Shown piece after piece: positions 35,872-44,786 of a stretch of 64,000 bases of DNA. How positions within the stretch are numbered: position 1 is the stretch's first letter; the number at the start of each line of letters is the position of its first letter. Where the stretch lies: NCBI RefSeq assembly GCF_009931615.1, contig NZ_CP046620.1:248001-312000 (forward strand), read 5' to 3'. The position numbers and the translations under genes were made by a program. The notes beneath the pieces are model-generated. The model had not been told where the DNA came from and made no database searches. It saw only the letters and a list, made by a program, of their open reading frames with translations. The stretch comes from Algicella marina (GTDB lineage: Bacteria > Pseudomonadota > Alphaproteobacteria > Rhodobacterales > Rhodobacteraceae).

Positions 35872-35898
35872 GCAAATAAGCCGGAAAAGGTAAAAAGA

Positions 35899-36186
35899 TC
35901 AGGCGGTTGCCTGTGCCTTCTCGATGTCGCGCTTGACCTTCAGCGCGGCGGGGGAGAGATCCGTGTCTTTCGCCTTCGCGAGGAATGCGTCAAGGCCGCC
36001 ACGGTGATCGACGGTGCGCAGGGCGGAGGCCGCGATGCGGAACTTGAAGCTCCGGCCCAGTGTCTCGCTCTGGAGGGAGACGTCGTTCAGGTTCGGCAGG
36101 AACCGGCGACGGGTGCGGTTCTTGGCGTGGGACACGTTGTTGCCCGTCATCGGGGCTTTGCCTGTGAGTTCGCAGCGGCGTGACAT
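35899..36186 (-). CDS. rpmB: 50S ribosomal protein L28
   Basis: 95-aa ribosomal protein. Opens with [20 protein letters not shown] and continues [16 protein letters not shown], matching the alphaproteobacterial L28. Full length with a normal C-terminal helix ([13 protein letters not shown]). Monocistronic, with its own promoter (36262-36290) and terminator (35840-35871). Confidence 0.98.
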   Translation of the reverse strand: MSRRCELTGKAPMTGNNVSHAKNRTRRRFLPNLNDVSLQSETLGRSFKFRIAASALRTVDHRGGLDAFLAKAKDTDLSPAALKVKRDIEKAQATA

Positions 36187-36261
36187 GGGCTACATCCTTG
36201 GTTCATCTGTTTCGCGCAGGCGCACCCCGCCTTCGGGACGGCCGCAAAATCCGAGACCCGG

Positions 36262-36290
36262 CTTTTAGGCGCAAGGCGGGCGGGCGTCAA
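36262..36290 (-). promoter_or_regulatory. Sigma70-type promoter of rpmB
   Basis: On the minus strand TTGACG (36290-36285) and TAAAAG (36267-36262) are separated by 17 bases, giving a leader of about 70 nt to the ATG at 36186. The -35 box is close to consensus. Confidence 0.65.
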
Positions 36291-36331
36291 GCGGGGTTTC
36301 ACAAAAAACAGTGGCGCTGGGCACGGGCGTA

Positions 36332-37318
36332 TCAGGGGGCGAAAAGACTGTCCAGCAGGGCGGCGGCGGCGGCGCGGGGTGTGGTGCGCCCGGCCAGGAG
36401 ATCCGCCTCCAGTTCCGCGCGCAGGCCGGCGGTGTTGCGGCTCTGCCGGACGCGCAACGCCAGCGCCGCCTCGATTTCCTCGACGAACCAGCTGAGGGTC
36501 TGGCGGGCGCGGGTTTCCTCCAGCACGCCGGTCTGTCGCCGCCAGTCGGACAGGCTGACGATTTCGGCCCATGCTTCGGCCATGCCGCTGCCTTCGGCGG
36601 CTGAAAGCATCGCCGCCTTCGGGAAACCCTCCGGATCCTGTGGCCGGTGGCGCAGCAGGCGCAGGGCGCCGGCGTAATCGGCGGTGGTGCGGCGGGCCGT
36701 GGGAATGAGATCACCGTCGGCCTTGTTGACGAGGATCATGTCAGCGACTTCCATTATACCGCGCTTCACCCCCTGCAACTCGTCCCCGCCCGCGGGCGCG
36801 AGCAACAGCAGGAAGATATCGGTCATCTCCGCCACCAGCGTTTCCGACTGGCCGACGCCGACCGTCTCGACGATGACGGTGTCGAAGCCCGCGGCCTCCA
36901 CCAGCAGGATCACCTCTCGCGTGCGCCGGGCGACGCCGCCGAGCTGACTGGCGGAGGGTGTGGGGCGGATGAAGGCGGACGGGTGGCGGCTGAGTTGCTC
37001 CATCCGGGTCTTGTCGCCGAGAATGGAGCCGCCGGAGCGGGACGAGGACGGATCCACCGCCAGCACGGCAAGACGGCGGCCCTCTTCGCAGAGCATCAGG
37101 CCGAAACGCTCTATAAAGGTCGATTTGCCGACGCCGGGGGTGCCGGAGAGGCCGAGGCGCAGGCTGGGCTCCGCCGGGGTGGGCAGACTTTCCAGCAGTG
37201 CATCGGCCTGAGCGCGGTGGTCTTGGTTTGTCGATTCCACGAGGGTAATGGCCTTGGCGAGCGCGCGGCGCGAACCGTTGACCAGTTCCTCACGAAATAT
37301 GTCGGGAGTGGAATTCAA
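36332..37318 (-). CDS. meaB: Methylmalonyl-CoA mutase-associated GTPase MeaB
   Basis: G-protein chaperone that guards and reloads adenosylcobalamin-dependent acyl-CoA mutases. 328 aa from a TTG start at 37318 that has AAGGA eight bases upstream; this gives the family length. The alternative upstream ATG would extend into the divergent promoter. Walker A GTPGVGKS (59-66), switch VIVETVGVGQSE and the G4 motif NKAD near 210. No mutase gene is in the window. Confidence 0.92.
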   Translation of the reverse strand: MNSTPDIFREELVNGSRRALAKAITLVESTNQDHRAQADALLESLPTPAEPSLRLGLSGTPGVGKSTFIERFGLMLCEEGRRLAVLAVDPSSSRSGGSILGDKTRMEQLSRHPSAFIRPTPSASQLGGVARRTREVILLVEAAGFDTVIVETVGVGQSETLVAEMTDIFLLLLAPAGGDELQGVKRGIMEVADMILVNKADGDLIPTARRTTADYAGALRLLRHRPQDPEGFPKAAMLSAAEGSGMAEAWAEIVSLSDWRRQTGVLEETRARQTLSWFVEEIEAALALRVRQSRNTAGLRAELEADLLAGRTTPRAAAAALLDSLFAP

Positions 37319-37349
37319 AGTGACCGTCCTTGCGCGATTAAGTGCTTTT

Positions 37350-37378
37350 TTGCCCTGCAAATACCGGCGCTGTATACC
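37350..37378 (+). promoter_or_regulatory. Candidate promoter of the DUF3108 gene
   Basis: TTGCCC (37350-37355), 17-base spacer, TATACC (37373-37378). The -10 box is the left arm of an inverted repeat TATACC / GGTATA (37373-37397), which could be an operator. Confidence 0.4.
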
Positions 37379-37448
37379 ATATCTTCGGGTTGGTATAAGG
37401 CCGGGAGCGTCCGGGCCTTGTCGATACAGAGAAAAGGAGCATGGAGCC

Positions 37449-38171
37449 ATGCTGAAACGAATTCTCCAGGCTGCGGCCCTTTTGGCGGGCCTGTCCGCCG
37501 GTATCGCCCATGCGGCGGACGAGGAGCAGCGATACGATGTCTACGCGGGTGGTCTGAAACTCGGGACGATGGGGATGAATGCCAATCTGGCGAACGACCG
37601 CTATGCGGTGAACGCGCGGGTGGCTGGTGGTGGCCTGCTGGGAGCGTTGATCAAGTTCGACTTCGCGGGCCGGTCCGAGGGGCGGATCGCTGCGGATGGC
37701 ACGTTGCAGCCAGCGAGTTACTCCGGCACGTCCGACGATGGCAAGCGCGAGCGGACGGTGAAGTTCACCTATGGCTCCAAGACACCGCGTAATGTCAGCT
37801 TCTCGCCGGCGCGGACGCCGCGCGACTACGATGCCGCCCCGTCGGCACAGAGCGGAACACTCGATCCGATTTCGGCGACGCTGTCGCTGCTGCGGCCGAT
37901 GCCGGTGGGTGAAGCCTGTGGTAAGCGTGTGGAGGTCTTCGACGGCTCCAAACGGTCACGCCTGAGCGTGGCAGCGCGGCAACCTGCGCGGGACGGCCTG
38001 TTCGTCTGCAATGGCACCTACAGCCGCATCTCCGGCTTTTCGCCCAAGTTGATGGCGAAACAGGTGAACTTTCCGTTCTCGATCTTCTGGCGCGAGACCA
38101 ACGGGATGATGGAGGTGGTGCGCTTTCAGACCGACACGACTTTCGGCACGGTTTCCGCCATCCGGCGCTGA
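37449..38171 (+). CDS. DUF3108 domain exported protein
   Basis: 240-aa periplasmic protein. Signal peptide (LKRILQAAALLAGLSAGIAHA) followed by EEQRYDVYAGGLKLGTMGMN, a beta-rich repeat-type barrel and the C-terminal FSIFWRETNGMMEVVRFQ typical of DUF3108. AAGGAG lies nine bases before the ATG. Role unknown; envelope maintenance is a guess from the family. The helicase gene begins three bases after it. Confidence 0.85.
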   Translation: MLKRILQAAALLAGLSAGIAHAADEEQRYDVYAGGLKLGTMGMNANLANDRYAVNARVAGGGLLGALIKFDFAGRSEGRIAADGTLQPASYSGTSDDGKRERTVKFTYGSKTPRNVSFSPARTPRDYDAAPSAQSGTLDPISATLSLLRPMPVGEACGKRVEVFDGSKRSRLSVAARQPARDGLFVCNGTYSRISGFSPKLMAKQVNFPFSIFWRETNGMMEVVRFQTDTTFGTVSAIRR

Positions 38172-38174
38172 ACC

Positions 38175-40598
38175 TTGCCGCCTGCCGCATTGCCGATAGA
38201 ACCTGTACTGGCCCCGCTTCTGGCGGGGCTAAGTGCGCATGGGGTGGCGGTTTTGCAGGCGCCGCCGGGAGCCGGAAAAACCACACGGGTGCCGCTGTAT
38301 CTGGCAGAGGAGGCCGGGTTTGGCGGCCGTATCCTGATGCTGGAGCCGCGGAGGGTGGCGGCGCGGGCGGCGGCGGAGCGGCTTGCGGAAGCCTGGGGCG
38401 AGGTTCCGGGCGACTCGGTGGGTTACCGGATGCGCGGGGACAGCAAGCCTGGCCGCCGGATCGAGGTGATCACAGAGGGCACTCTGGCGCGGATGATCCA
38501 GAGCGACCCGGAACTGCGCGGAATTTCCTGCGTGATTTTCGACGAGTTTCACGAGCGGGCGTTGCAATCCGACCTCGGGCTGGCGCTCTGCCTCGAAATC
38601 CGCGCTGCGCTGCGCGAGGACCTGCATCTGCTGGTGATGTCGGCGACGCTGGACGCCGAACCGGTGGCGGCGCTGATGGGCAATGCCCCGGTGATCACTT
38701 CCGAAGGGCGGGCGTTTTCGGTGGAGGAGCGGTTTCTTGACCGGCCGGTGAAACTGGAGCGGTTCGGCGCGTTCGAGAGCGCGGTGGCCGATCTGGTGGC
38801 GCAGGCGCTGGCGGAGACGGAGGGCGGCGTGCTGGTGTTCCTGCCTGGCAAGGCGGAGATCGCGCGGGTGGCACAGCGGCTGCGGCCGGAACCGGGCGTG
38901 GAGGTGATGGAACTGCACGGCGGGTTGTCGTTGGCCGCGCAGCGCAGGGTGGTGCAGCCATTGGAGGGCCGGCGCAAGGTGGTGTTGTCGACGGCGATCG
39001 CCGAAACCTCTTTGACACTGGCGGATATCCGGGTGGTGGTCGACGGTGGCCGGGCGCGGCGGGCGAGGTTCGATCCGGGCAAGGGCATGGCGCGGTTGGT
39101 GACCGAGCGGGTAAGCCGGGCGGAGGCCACGCAAAGGATGGGGCGTGCGGGCCGGGTGGCGCCGGGCTGGTGCTACCGCCTGTGGACGAAGGGCGAGGCA
39201 GGGGCGATGCCGGCTTTCGCGCCGCCGGAAATCGAGGTGGCGGACCTTGCACCGCTGGCGCTGGATCTGGCAGTCTGGGGTGCGCGTCAGCCGGAGGACC
39301 TGCCCTTCCTTACGCCACCGCATCCCGGCAGTTTCGCCGAGGCACGGGCGCTGCTGACGGAACTTGGGGCCCTGGACGAGAGCGGCACGCTGACGGAGGC
39401 CGGCCGGGCGATGGCGGCGGTGCCGGCCCATCCGCGACTGGCACGGATGTTGGTGGCCGGGGGCGGGACGCAAGCGGCTGATCTGGCGGCGCTGGTGGAG
39501 GGGCGGCTGGAAGGTGAGGACGTGGATCTCGGGGTGTCGCTGCGGGCACTGCGGGGCGGCGACGGCCTCTCCAAGGCGGCGCGCGGGGCGCTGCGGCAGG
39601 AGGCGGAGCGGTTGCGGAGGCACGCGGCTGCGGAGCGCGGACTGTCCTCCGGTGCACTACTATCGCTCGCCTATCCCGACAGGATCGCGTTGCGGCGGCC
39701 GGGTGGCCAGCCGCGCTACCTGCTTTCCGGTGGTGCGGGCGGCATTCTGCGGGACAGTGACAGCCTTGCCGGACAAAGGTTGCTGGTGGCGGCGGACCTC
39801 GACGGTGACCGGCGGGAGGCGCGCATCCGCAAGGCACTGGCGATCAGCGAAAGCGAAGTGCGGGAGGTGCATGGCAACCGGCTGAAGGAGCAGCGGATTT
39901 GCAAGTGGGACAGACGGACGCGCAGTGTGCAGGCGCGCGAGCAGGTGACCCTTGGGGCGCTGGTTCTGGAGGAGCGGCACTGGACGGGTGCGGGCGACGA
40001 CGAGGTGCTGCCTGCGCTCCTCGAGGGCATCCGCGACCTTGGTCTGGCGGTGTTGCCATGGGGCAAGGCTGCGACCGCGTTGCGGGCACGGGCGGAATGG
40101 GCGCGGGCCAGCGGGCTGGAGCTGCCGCCATGTGACGATGCCAGCCTGATGATGGCGCTGGAGGAATGGTTGCTGCCGTGGATGGCCGGGATGCGGAGGC
40201 TGGAAGACTTTGCAGCCCTCGACCTGAACGCGGCGTTGCAGGCGCGACTGGGAGGACTGGCGGAAATCGACCGGCTGGCGCCGGCCCGGTTCACGGCCCC
40301 GACGGGTACGGCCGTGCTGATCGACTACAGCGGAGAGGCTCCGGCTGCGCAGATCCGCCTGCAGGAGGTATTCGGCCTGACGGTCCATCCTGTTCTGGGC
40401 GCGAAGCGACTGCCGCTGGTGCTGGAGCTGCTGTCGCCCGCCGGGCGGCCGGTGCAAAAGACTGCGGACCTCCCCGGCTTCTGGGCCAATTCCTATGCCG
40501 ATGTGCGCAAGGACATGCGGGGGCGCTACCCGCGGCATCCGTGGCCGGAAAACCCGGCGGCCGCAACGCCGACACGCCGCGCCAAGCCGCGGACCTGA
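38175..40598 (+). CDS. hrpB: ATP-dependent RNA helicase HrpB
   Basis: DEAH-box helicase, 807 aa. Walker A APPGAGKT (29-36), DEFH box at 123-126 (DEFH is characteristic of HrpB), SAT-type motif MSATLD, and motif VI QRMGRAGRVAPG. C-terminal HrpB-specific domain ends with GFWANSYADVRKDMRGRYPRHPWPE (written in two parts: GFWANSYADVRK and DMRGRYPRHPWPE), the diagnostic tail. The TTG start at 38175 follows the upstream stop by three bases. In bacteria it is largely dispensable; RNA substrates unclear. Confidence 0.94.
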   Translation: MPPAALPIEPVLAPLLAGLSAHGVAVLQAPPGAGKTTRVPLYLAEEAGFGGRILMLEPRRVAARAAAERLAEAWGEVPGDSVGYRMRGDSKPGRRIEVITEGTLARMIQSDPELRGISCVIFDEFHERALQSDLGLALCLEIRAALREDLHLLVMSATLDAEPVAALMGNAPVITSEGRAFSVEERFLDRPVKLERFGAFESAVADLVAQALAETEGGVLVFLPGKAEIARVAQRLRPEPGVEVMELHGGLSLAAQRRVVQPLEGRRKVVLSTAIAETSLTLADIRVVVDGGRARRARFDPGKGMARLVTERVSRAEATQRMGRAGRVAPGWCYRLWTKGEAGAMPAFAPPEIEVADLAPLALDLAVWGARQPEDLPFLTPPHPGSFAEARALLTELGALDESGTLTEAGRAMAAVPAHPRLARMLVAGGGTQAADLAALVEGRLEGEDVDLGVSLRALRGGDGLSKAARGALRQEAERLRRHAAAERGLSSGALLSLAYPDRIALRRPGGQPRYLLSGGAGGILRDSDSLAGQRLLVAADLDGDRREARIRKALAISESEVREVHGNRLKEQRICKWDRRTRSVQAREQVTLGALVLEERHWTGAGDDEVLPALLEGIRDLGLAVLPWGKAATALRARAEWARASGLELPPCDDASLMMALEEWLLPWMAGMRRLEDFAALDLNAALQARLGGLAEIDRLAPARFTAPTGTAVLIDYSGEAPAAQIRLQEVFGLTVHPVLGAKRLPLVLELLSPAGRPVQKTADLPGFWANSYADVRKDMRGRYPRHPWPENPAAATPTRRAKPRT

Positions 40599-40600
40599 AG

Positions 40601-40655
40601 GTTTCAAATATTCGAAACACAACTGTAGCAATATGTTGGCAATCGCCTCTACAGT
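40601..40655. promoter_or_regulatory. Two palindromes upstream of glutamate dehydrogenase
   Basis: GTTTCAAATATTCGAAAC (40601-40618) is a palindrome with one mismatched pair. Four bases further, ACTGTAG (40622-40628) and CTACAGT (40649-40655) form a perfect inverted repeat. Both lie within 90 bases of the gdh start, a position suitable for operators. Confidence 0.5.
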
Positions 40656-40689
40656 CGGCGTGGGAGAAAAAAGCCAGAAAGGTATTGCC

Positions 40690-42120
40690 ATGCAGCCCGG
40701 ATCCGAACCTTCGTTCCGCCAGTCCGTCGACATGATGTTCAGCCGCGCTGTGGCGCTGATGGACCTGCCGCCCGGCATGCAGGAGAAGATCCGCGTCTGC
40801 AACGCGACCTATACCGTGCGTTTCGGCGTGCGGTTGCGCGGGCAGGTGCATACGTTCACCGGCTACCGCTCCGTTCATTCCGAACACATGGAGCCTGTGA
40901 AGGGCGGCATCCGCTATGCCATGAGCGTCAATCAGGACGAGGTGGAGGCGCTGGCGGCGCTGATGACCTATAAATGCGCGCTGGTGGAGACGCCGTTCGG
41001 CGGTTCGAAGGGCGGTCTGTGCGTTGACCCGCGGGCGTGGGAGCCGCATGAGATGGAGCAGATCACGCGCCGCTTCGCCTATGAACTGATCAAACGCGAC
41101 CTGATAAACCCCGCGCAGAACGTTCCGGCACCTGACATGGGCACCGGCGAGCGGGAGATGGCTTGGATCGCGGACCAGTATCGGCGGATGAACACCACTG
41201 ACATCAACTCCGCCGCCTGCGTCACCGGCAAGCCGCCGCATGCGGGCGGGATCGCCGGGCGCGTGGAAGCGACGGGGCGGGGCGTGGAATATGCCTTGCA
41301 GGAATTCTTCCGCCATCCCGAAGACATCAGGATCGCGGGGCTGGAAGGTACTCTAGACGGCAAGCGCGTGGTGGTGCAGGGGCTGGGTAATGTGGGTTAT
41401 CACGCGGCCAAGTTCCTCTCCGAAGAGGATGGTGCGCTGATCACGGCGGTGATCGAGCGGGATGGCGCGGTGATCAACGACGCGGGGCTGAACATCGAGG
41501 CGCTGAAGGCGCATATCGCCGAGCATGGCGGTGTCGCCGGTTTCCCCGATGCCGAGTATACGCAGAACGGCGCCGCCGTGCTGGAAAAGGAATGCGACAT
41601 CCTGATCCCGGCGGCGATGGAGGGGGTGATCAACCTCGAGAACGCCGAGAATATCCACGCGCGGCTGGTGGTCGAGGCTGCGAATGGGCCGGTGACGGCG
41701 GGGGCGGACGAGATCTTGCGCAAGCGCGGGGTGGTGATCATTCCGGACATGTATGCCAATGCCGGGGGGGTGACGGTTTCCTATTTCGAATGGGTCAAGA
41801 ACCTGTCGCACATCCGGTTCGGGCGGATGCAGCGGCGGCAGGAGGAGGCGCGGCACACCGTGCTTGTCAACGAGCTGGAGCGGCTGTCGGCGTCGGCGGA
41901 TGTCAAATGGACGCTGTCCGACGGGTTCAAGCAGAAGTATCTGAAAGGCGCCGGTGAACTGGAGCTGGTGCGCTCCGGCCTCGACGACACCATGCGAGGG
42001 GCCTATCAGAGCATGCGCGAGGTCTGGCATTCGCGTAGCGATGTCAGTGACTTGCGGGTGGCGGCCTATCTCGTTTCCATCGGTAGGGTGGCGACGAGCT
42101 ACGGCTCCAAGGGGCTGTGA
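40690..42120 (+). CDS. Glu/Leu/Phe/Val-type dehydrogenase (NAD-type glutamate dehydrogenase)
   Basis: Interconverts glutamate and 2-oxoglutarate plus ammonia. 476 aa: substrate domain with KGGIRYAMSVNQDEVEALAA and the catalytic Lys in PFGGSKGG near 112; Rossmann domain with VVQGLGNVGYHAAKFL near 235. The length and the WTLSDGFKQKYLKGAGELEL tail match the roughly 470-aa group common in Rhodobacterales. AAAGG precedes the ATG at 40690. A 71-codon gene overlaps its stop. Confidence 0.92.
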   Translation: MQPGSEPSFRQSVDMMFSRAVALMDLPPGMQEKIRVCNATYTVRFGVRLRGQVHTFTGYRSVHSEHMEPVKGGIRYAMSVNQDEVEALAALMTYKCALVETPFGGSKGGLCVDPRAWEPHEMEQITRRFAYELIKRDLINPAQNVPAPDMGTGEREMAWIADQYRRMNTTDINSAACVTGKPPHAGGIAGRVEATGRGVEYALQEFFRHPEDIRIAGLEGTLDGKRVVVQGLGNVGYHAAKFLSEEDGALITAVIERDGAVINDAGLNIEALKAHIAEHGGVAGFPDAEYTQNGAAVLEKECDILIPAAMEGVINLENAENIHARLVVEAANGPVTAGADEILRKRGVVIIPDMYANAGGVTVSYFEWVKNLSHIRFGRMQRRQEEARHTVLVNELERLSASADVKWTLSDGFKQKYLKGAGELELVRSGLDDTMRGAYQSMREVWHSRSDVSDLRVAAYLVSIGRVATSYGSKGL

Positions 42121-42335
42121 TGCCAGCGCGGCTGGCGCTGCCGGTACGGCGGTCGATGAACCTGACGGAGGCGGCCTATGACCGCCTTCGCGACCTCAAC
42201 GCGAAATATGGGCTGGGCAACAACTACCTGCTGGTGGTGCTGCTGGAACGGCTGGACGAATTTGCTGACGAGGACCGGATGGACGAGGCATTTCAGGGGT
42301 TTATCGCGGAGTACGGCGCGCCCGACCGCTCATGA
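42120..42335 (+). CDS. Small protein with ribbon-helix-helix-like pattern, coupled to gdh
   Basis: 71 aa. ARLALPVRRSMNLTEAAYDR could be a beta-strand followed by a first helix, and GLGNNYLLVVLLERLDEF a second helix, as in Arc/MetJ-type DNA-binding dimers; this is pattern recognition only. TGATG overlap with the glutamate dehydrogenase stop (a GTG one codon earlier is also possible). It could be a small autoregulator of gdh. Its last codons overlap a convergent gene by six bases. Confidence 0.55.
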   Translation: MPARLALPVRRSMNLTEAAYDRLRDLNAKYGLGNNYLLVVLLERLDEFADEDRMDEAFQGFIAEYGAPDRS

Positions 42336-42842
42336 ATTCCGGCGTGCCTCGGCGATCAGTTCCGCCCCGCGCTCCGTCAACATCAGCGAAATGACATCGG
42401 CAAAATCGCGGGCGGCCTTGCCGGGAGTGGCACCGCCGACGCCGACCTTGCGGCCGAAACGCCAGTAGAGACCCGGCTTCCAGCGGCGCGTCATCGGCGC
42501 CTTCGCCTCGATCAGAAACCCGTTGGAGGGTTTGAAGGCGAAGAAGCTTCGATCCACTTTTCTGATGTTTGTCAATGGGATGATGGCTTCGCCAGTGCTT
42601 TCGAATACACCTTCCTCCGTCAGCACCAGCCCGCCTTCGGTGGCGCGGTAATAGGCGGCCCCCCACCAGAAGAACAGCGCCCCGAGACCGCCAAGCAACA
42701 CCCGCCCGAACACGCCGCCTTCGGGCAGGGTGACGGCGAGAAAGGCGAGGAACGCGCCGAGGGTGCAAAGGACGGCCGCCCCGAAGATGCGCCGGGAGGT
42801 GGATATGGCCAGGGCGGCGATGGGGTTTTCGAGGTGATCCAT
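42330..42842 (-). CDS. Small membrane protein with PH-like domain
   Basis: 170 aa from the MDHLENPIAAL start at 42842. Two hydrophobic segments (FGAAVLCTLGAFLAFLAVTL and GRVLLGGLGALFFWWGAAYY) precede a soluble region ATEGGLVLTEEGVFESTGEA followed by IPLTNIRKVDRSFFAFKPSN, which resembles bacterial PH domains. No good ribosome-binding site is visible. Function unknown. Its upstream region carries the second TATGG repeat. Confidence 0.65.
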   Translation of the reverse strand: MDHLENPIAALAISTSRRIFGAAVLCTLGAFLAFLAVTLPEGGVFGRVLLGGLGALFFWWGAAYYRATEGGLVLTEEGVFESTGEAIIPLTNIRKVDRSFFAFKPSNGFLIEAKAPMTRRWKPGLYWRFGRKVGVGGATPGKAARDFADVISLMLTERGAELIAEARRNS

Positions 42843-42890
42843 GAGACGGGTGATAGGGGATGCGGCACCCGCTGAAAAGAGGCGTTTTCC

Positions 42891-42929
42891 GCGTATGGAT
42901 TTGGTATGGTTTCGGTATGGGTTTGGTAT
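42891..42929. repeat. Dispersed TATGGTTTGG-type repeat, copy 2
   Basis: 39 bp matching 10617-10655 at 35 positions, with three phased TATGG units. It lies between two divergent membrane-protein genes, about 50 bases upstream of the minus-strand start, where it could act as a regulatory site. Confidence 0.6.
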
Positions 42930-42954
42930 TGCGACGAATTTGATTGGGTAATTG

Positions 42955-44409
42955 ATGGGAAAAGAGCGTGGCGGCGGGGACAGGATGCACCGCAATTGGC
43001 CCTTTCAGCGGTTCATCCGCGACGGGCTGTCGGAGCCGGAGCAATATTTTGTCTGGCTGATGTGTGCGGCATTTGCGGTGGCGCTTGGGGTGGCGACGAT
43101 GCTCGCATTGGCGGCTTGGGTGGTGGGCATCGGCCTTCTGCTTGTGGAAAGCTATAATGCCGTCACGATGACTGGCGTGGAGCGGTATTCCGAAAACCGC
43201 AACGCGATGCTGATCCTCGCCGCTGTCGTCGGCGCGCCGCTGGTGGCGTGGCGGGCGTATCTGGCGGGCCGCGATGTGCAGATCAAGCAGGAGGGGCATT
43301 ACACGGAACTCTTCACCAAGGCGGTGGAGCAGCTTGGGGCGACGAAGGCGAAATTCGAGGACGTGGAGCGGGTGATCCTCGACAGCCACGGCGCCGAGCG
43401 GAGGATCATCCAGCGCGAGCAGACGACGGAGCGCAACATCGAGGTGCGGCTGGGCGCGATCTACGCGCTGGAACGGGTGATGAAGGACAGCGCGCGGGAT
43501 GCCGGGCCGATCGTCGAGACACTCTCGGCCTATGTGCGGGAGAATTGCGGGGAGCCGGTGGTGCTGGACGAAGCGGACCGGCCGATGTGGGAAAAGGAGA
43601 TGACCCGCAACGACTATACCAGAATGTGGCGGAGCTACCTTAACGCGAAGCTGCCGGAGAAAGCACCGGGATCGCGGGCCGACATACAGGCGGCGCTAGC
43701 GGTGCTGGGCCGCCGGATGGACGGCCCGAAACCTGCGGATTTTGATACCGGTGATCCGGGCATCCTGCTCCCCGCCGCGAACCTGCAGGGCGCGGGGCTG
43801 GCCGGAGCGCGACTGGAGGGGGCGGACCTTGGCCGGGCGCGGCTGGAGGGGGCGGATCTTGGTGAAGCACAGCTAAAGGGGGCGAACCTTCGCTGGGCGC
43901 GGCTGCAGGGCGCAAACCTTCGCGGAGCGCGGCTGGAGAGTGCGGACATTGGCGTAGCGTGGCTGGAGGCCACAGACCTATCGAGGGCGCAACTGGATGG
44001 CGCGAACCTTGCCTGGGCGGGGCTACAGGGCGCGGAGCTTTTCGATGCAAGGCTCAAGGGTGCGAATCTTGGCGACGCTCGGTTGGCGGGTGCGGACCTT
44101 CGCTACGCAGGGCTGGAGGGGGTGAACCTTTCTGGCGCGCGTCTGGTGGGGGCGGACTTTGGTGGTGCGCGACTTAAGGGAGCGGACTTCAGGCGCACTA
44201 TTCTTAAAGGAGCGCGACTGAGGACCGATTTTACGATTCTCGCACATCTGCCGCAAGATTTCGAGGAACAGGTGGCGCAGGCGTTCGGGCACAAGGTGCA
44301 TACGAAGTTGCCGGAGGGGGTGGCGGTGCCGGAGCATTGGTTCGAGGGGGATGATTGGGATGCGGAGGAGGCCGCCTGGAAGGCCTTCAAGGCGTCGCTC
44401 GGGCTTTGA
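42955..44409 (+). CDS. Membrane protein with C-terminal pentapeptide repeats
   Basis: 484 aa. Two N-terminal helices (about 25-60 and 78-95) are followed by a charged coiled-coil-like stretch with EHYTELF-type/TKAVEQLGATKAKFEDVERV sequence (about 105-185) and about 28 pentapeptide units A(D/N)LXX from 275 to 425, encoded by a 30-bp quasi-repeat (43780-44220). A unique C-terminal segment includes EHWFEGDDWDAEEAAWKAF. The repeat forms a right-handed beta-helix that in other proteins mimics DNA or binds partners. The start could also be ATG at 42985, which has a GGGGACAGG context. Confidence 0.85.
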   Translation: MGKERGGGDRMHRNWPFQRFIRDGLSEPEQYFVWLMCAAFAVALGVATMLALAAWVVGIGLLLVESYNAVTMTGVERYSENRNAMLILAAVVGAPLVAWRAYLAGRDVQIKQEGHYTELFTKAVEQLGATKAKFEDVERVILDSHGAERRIIQREQTTERNIEVRLGAIYALERVMKDSARDAGPIVETLSAYVRENCGEPVVLDEADRPMWEKEMTRNDYTRMWRSYLNAKLPEKAPGSRADIQAALAVLGRRMDGPKPADFDTGDPGILLPAANLQGAGLAGARLEGADLGRARLEGADLGEAQLKGANLRWARLQGANLRGARLESADIGVAWLEATDLSRAQLDGANLAWAGLQGAELFDARLKGANLGDARLAGADLRYAGLEGVNLSGARLVGADFGGARLKGADFRRTILKGARLRTDFTILAHLPQDFEEQVAQAFGHKVHTKLPEGVAVPEHWFEGDDWDAEEAAWKAFKASLGL

Positions 44410-44786
44410 AGACGGTGGGTTGAAACCCACCCTACGCCAGTGTTCACGCAACGGAGGGGCAGGGGCGGCGCGTGGGGTGGCGCCGTTTTCATTGATGCCT
44501 TGCGCTTTTTGCTCGCTGTATGTCTTTGAAATTGAAGGTTTGCGCGGATGGCAGCCAAAGCGCCAGCCCGTGCGGGCGGGCCGGCGCTGGCCCGGCGGGC
44601 TTCGCCCTTGAGTCCGGGCCGGGTGGGCAATTGGCGGTTCGAATGAGATGGGAGTGGACGGCAGGCCGGGCGCCTGGCCTCCGCATCCGTTCTGATTTGG
44701 TAGACAGTCTTTTCCCGTTTTCCGGATTGTTTCGTCGTTGCTTCCCCTTATCTTGGAGCCAACGCAGCCTGAAAGGAGGCAAGCCC
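44410..44786. other. Structured intergenic region with palindromic repeats
   Basis: 377 bases without a convincing gene. It holds a perfect palindromic hairpin GGTGGGTT-GA-AACCCACC (44414-44431), just after the pentapeptide gene and of a type often dispersed in bacterial genomes. It also holds a GC-rich inverted structure around 44560-44620 with GCCAGC (44562) pairing GCTGGC (44586), followed by further CCCGG/CCGGG pairing. These look like REP-type elements. Confidence 0.6.

Noticed and set aside
43780-44220. 30-bp periodic repeat resembling a CRISPR-like array
   Set aside because: The repeats are imperfect, have no spacers and encode the pentapeptide units in frame.
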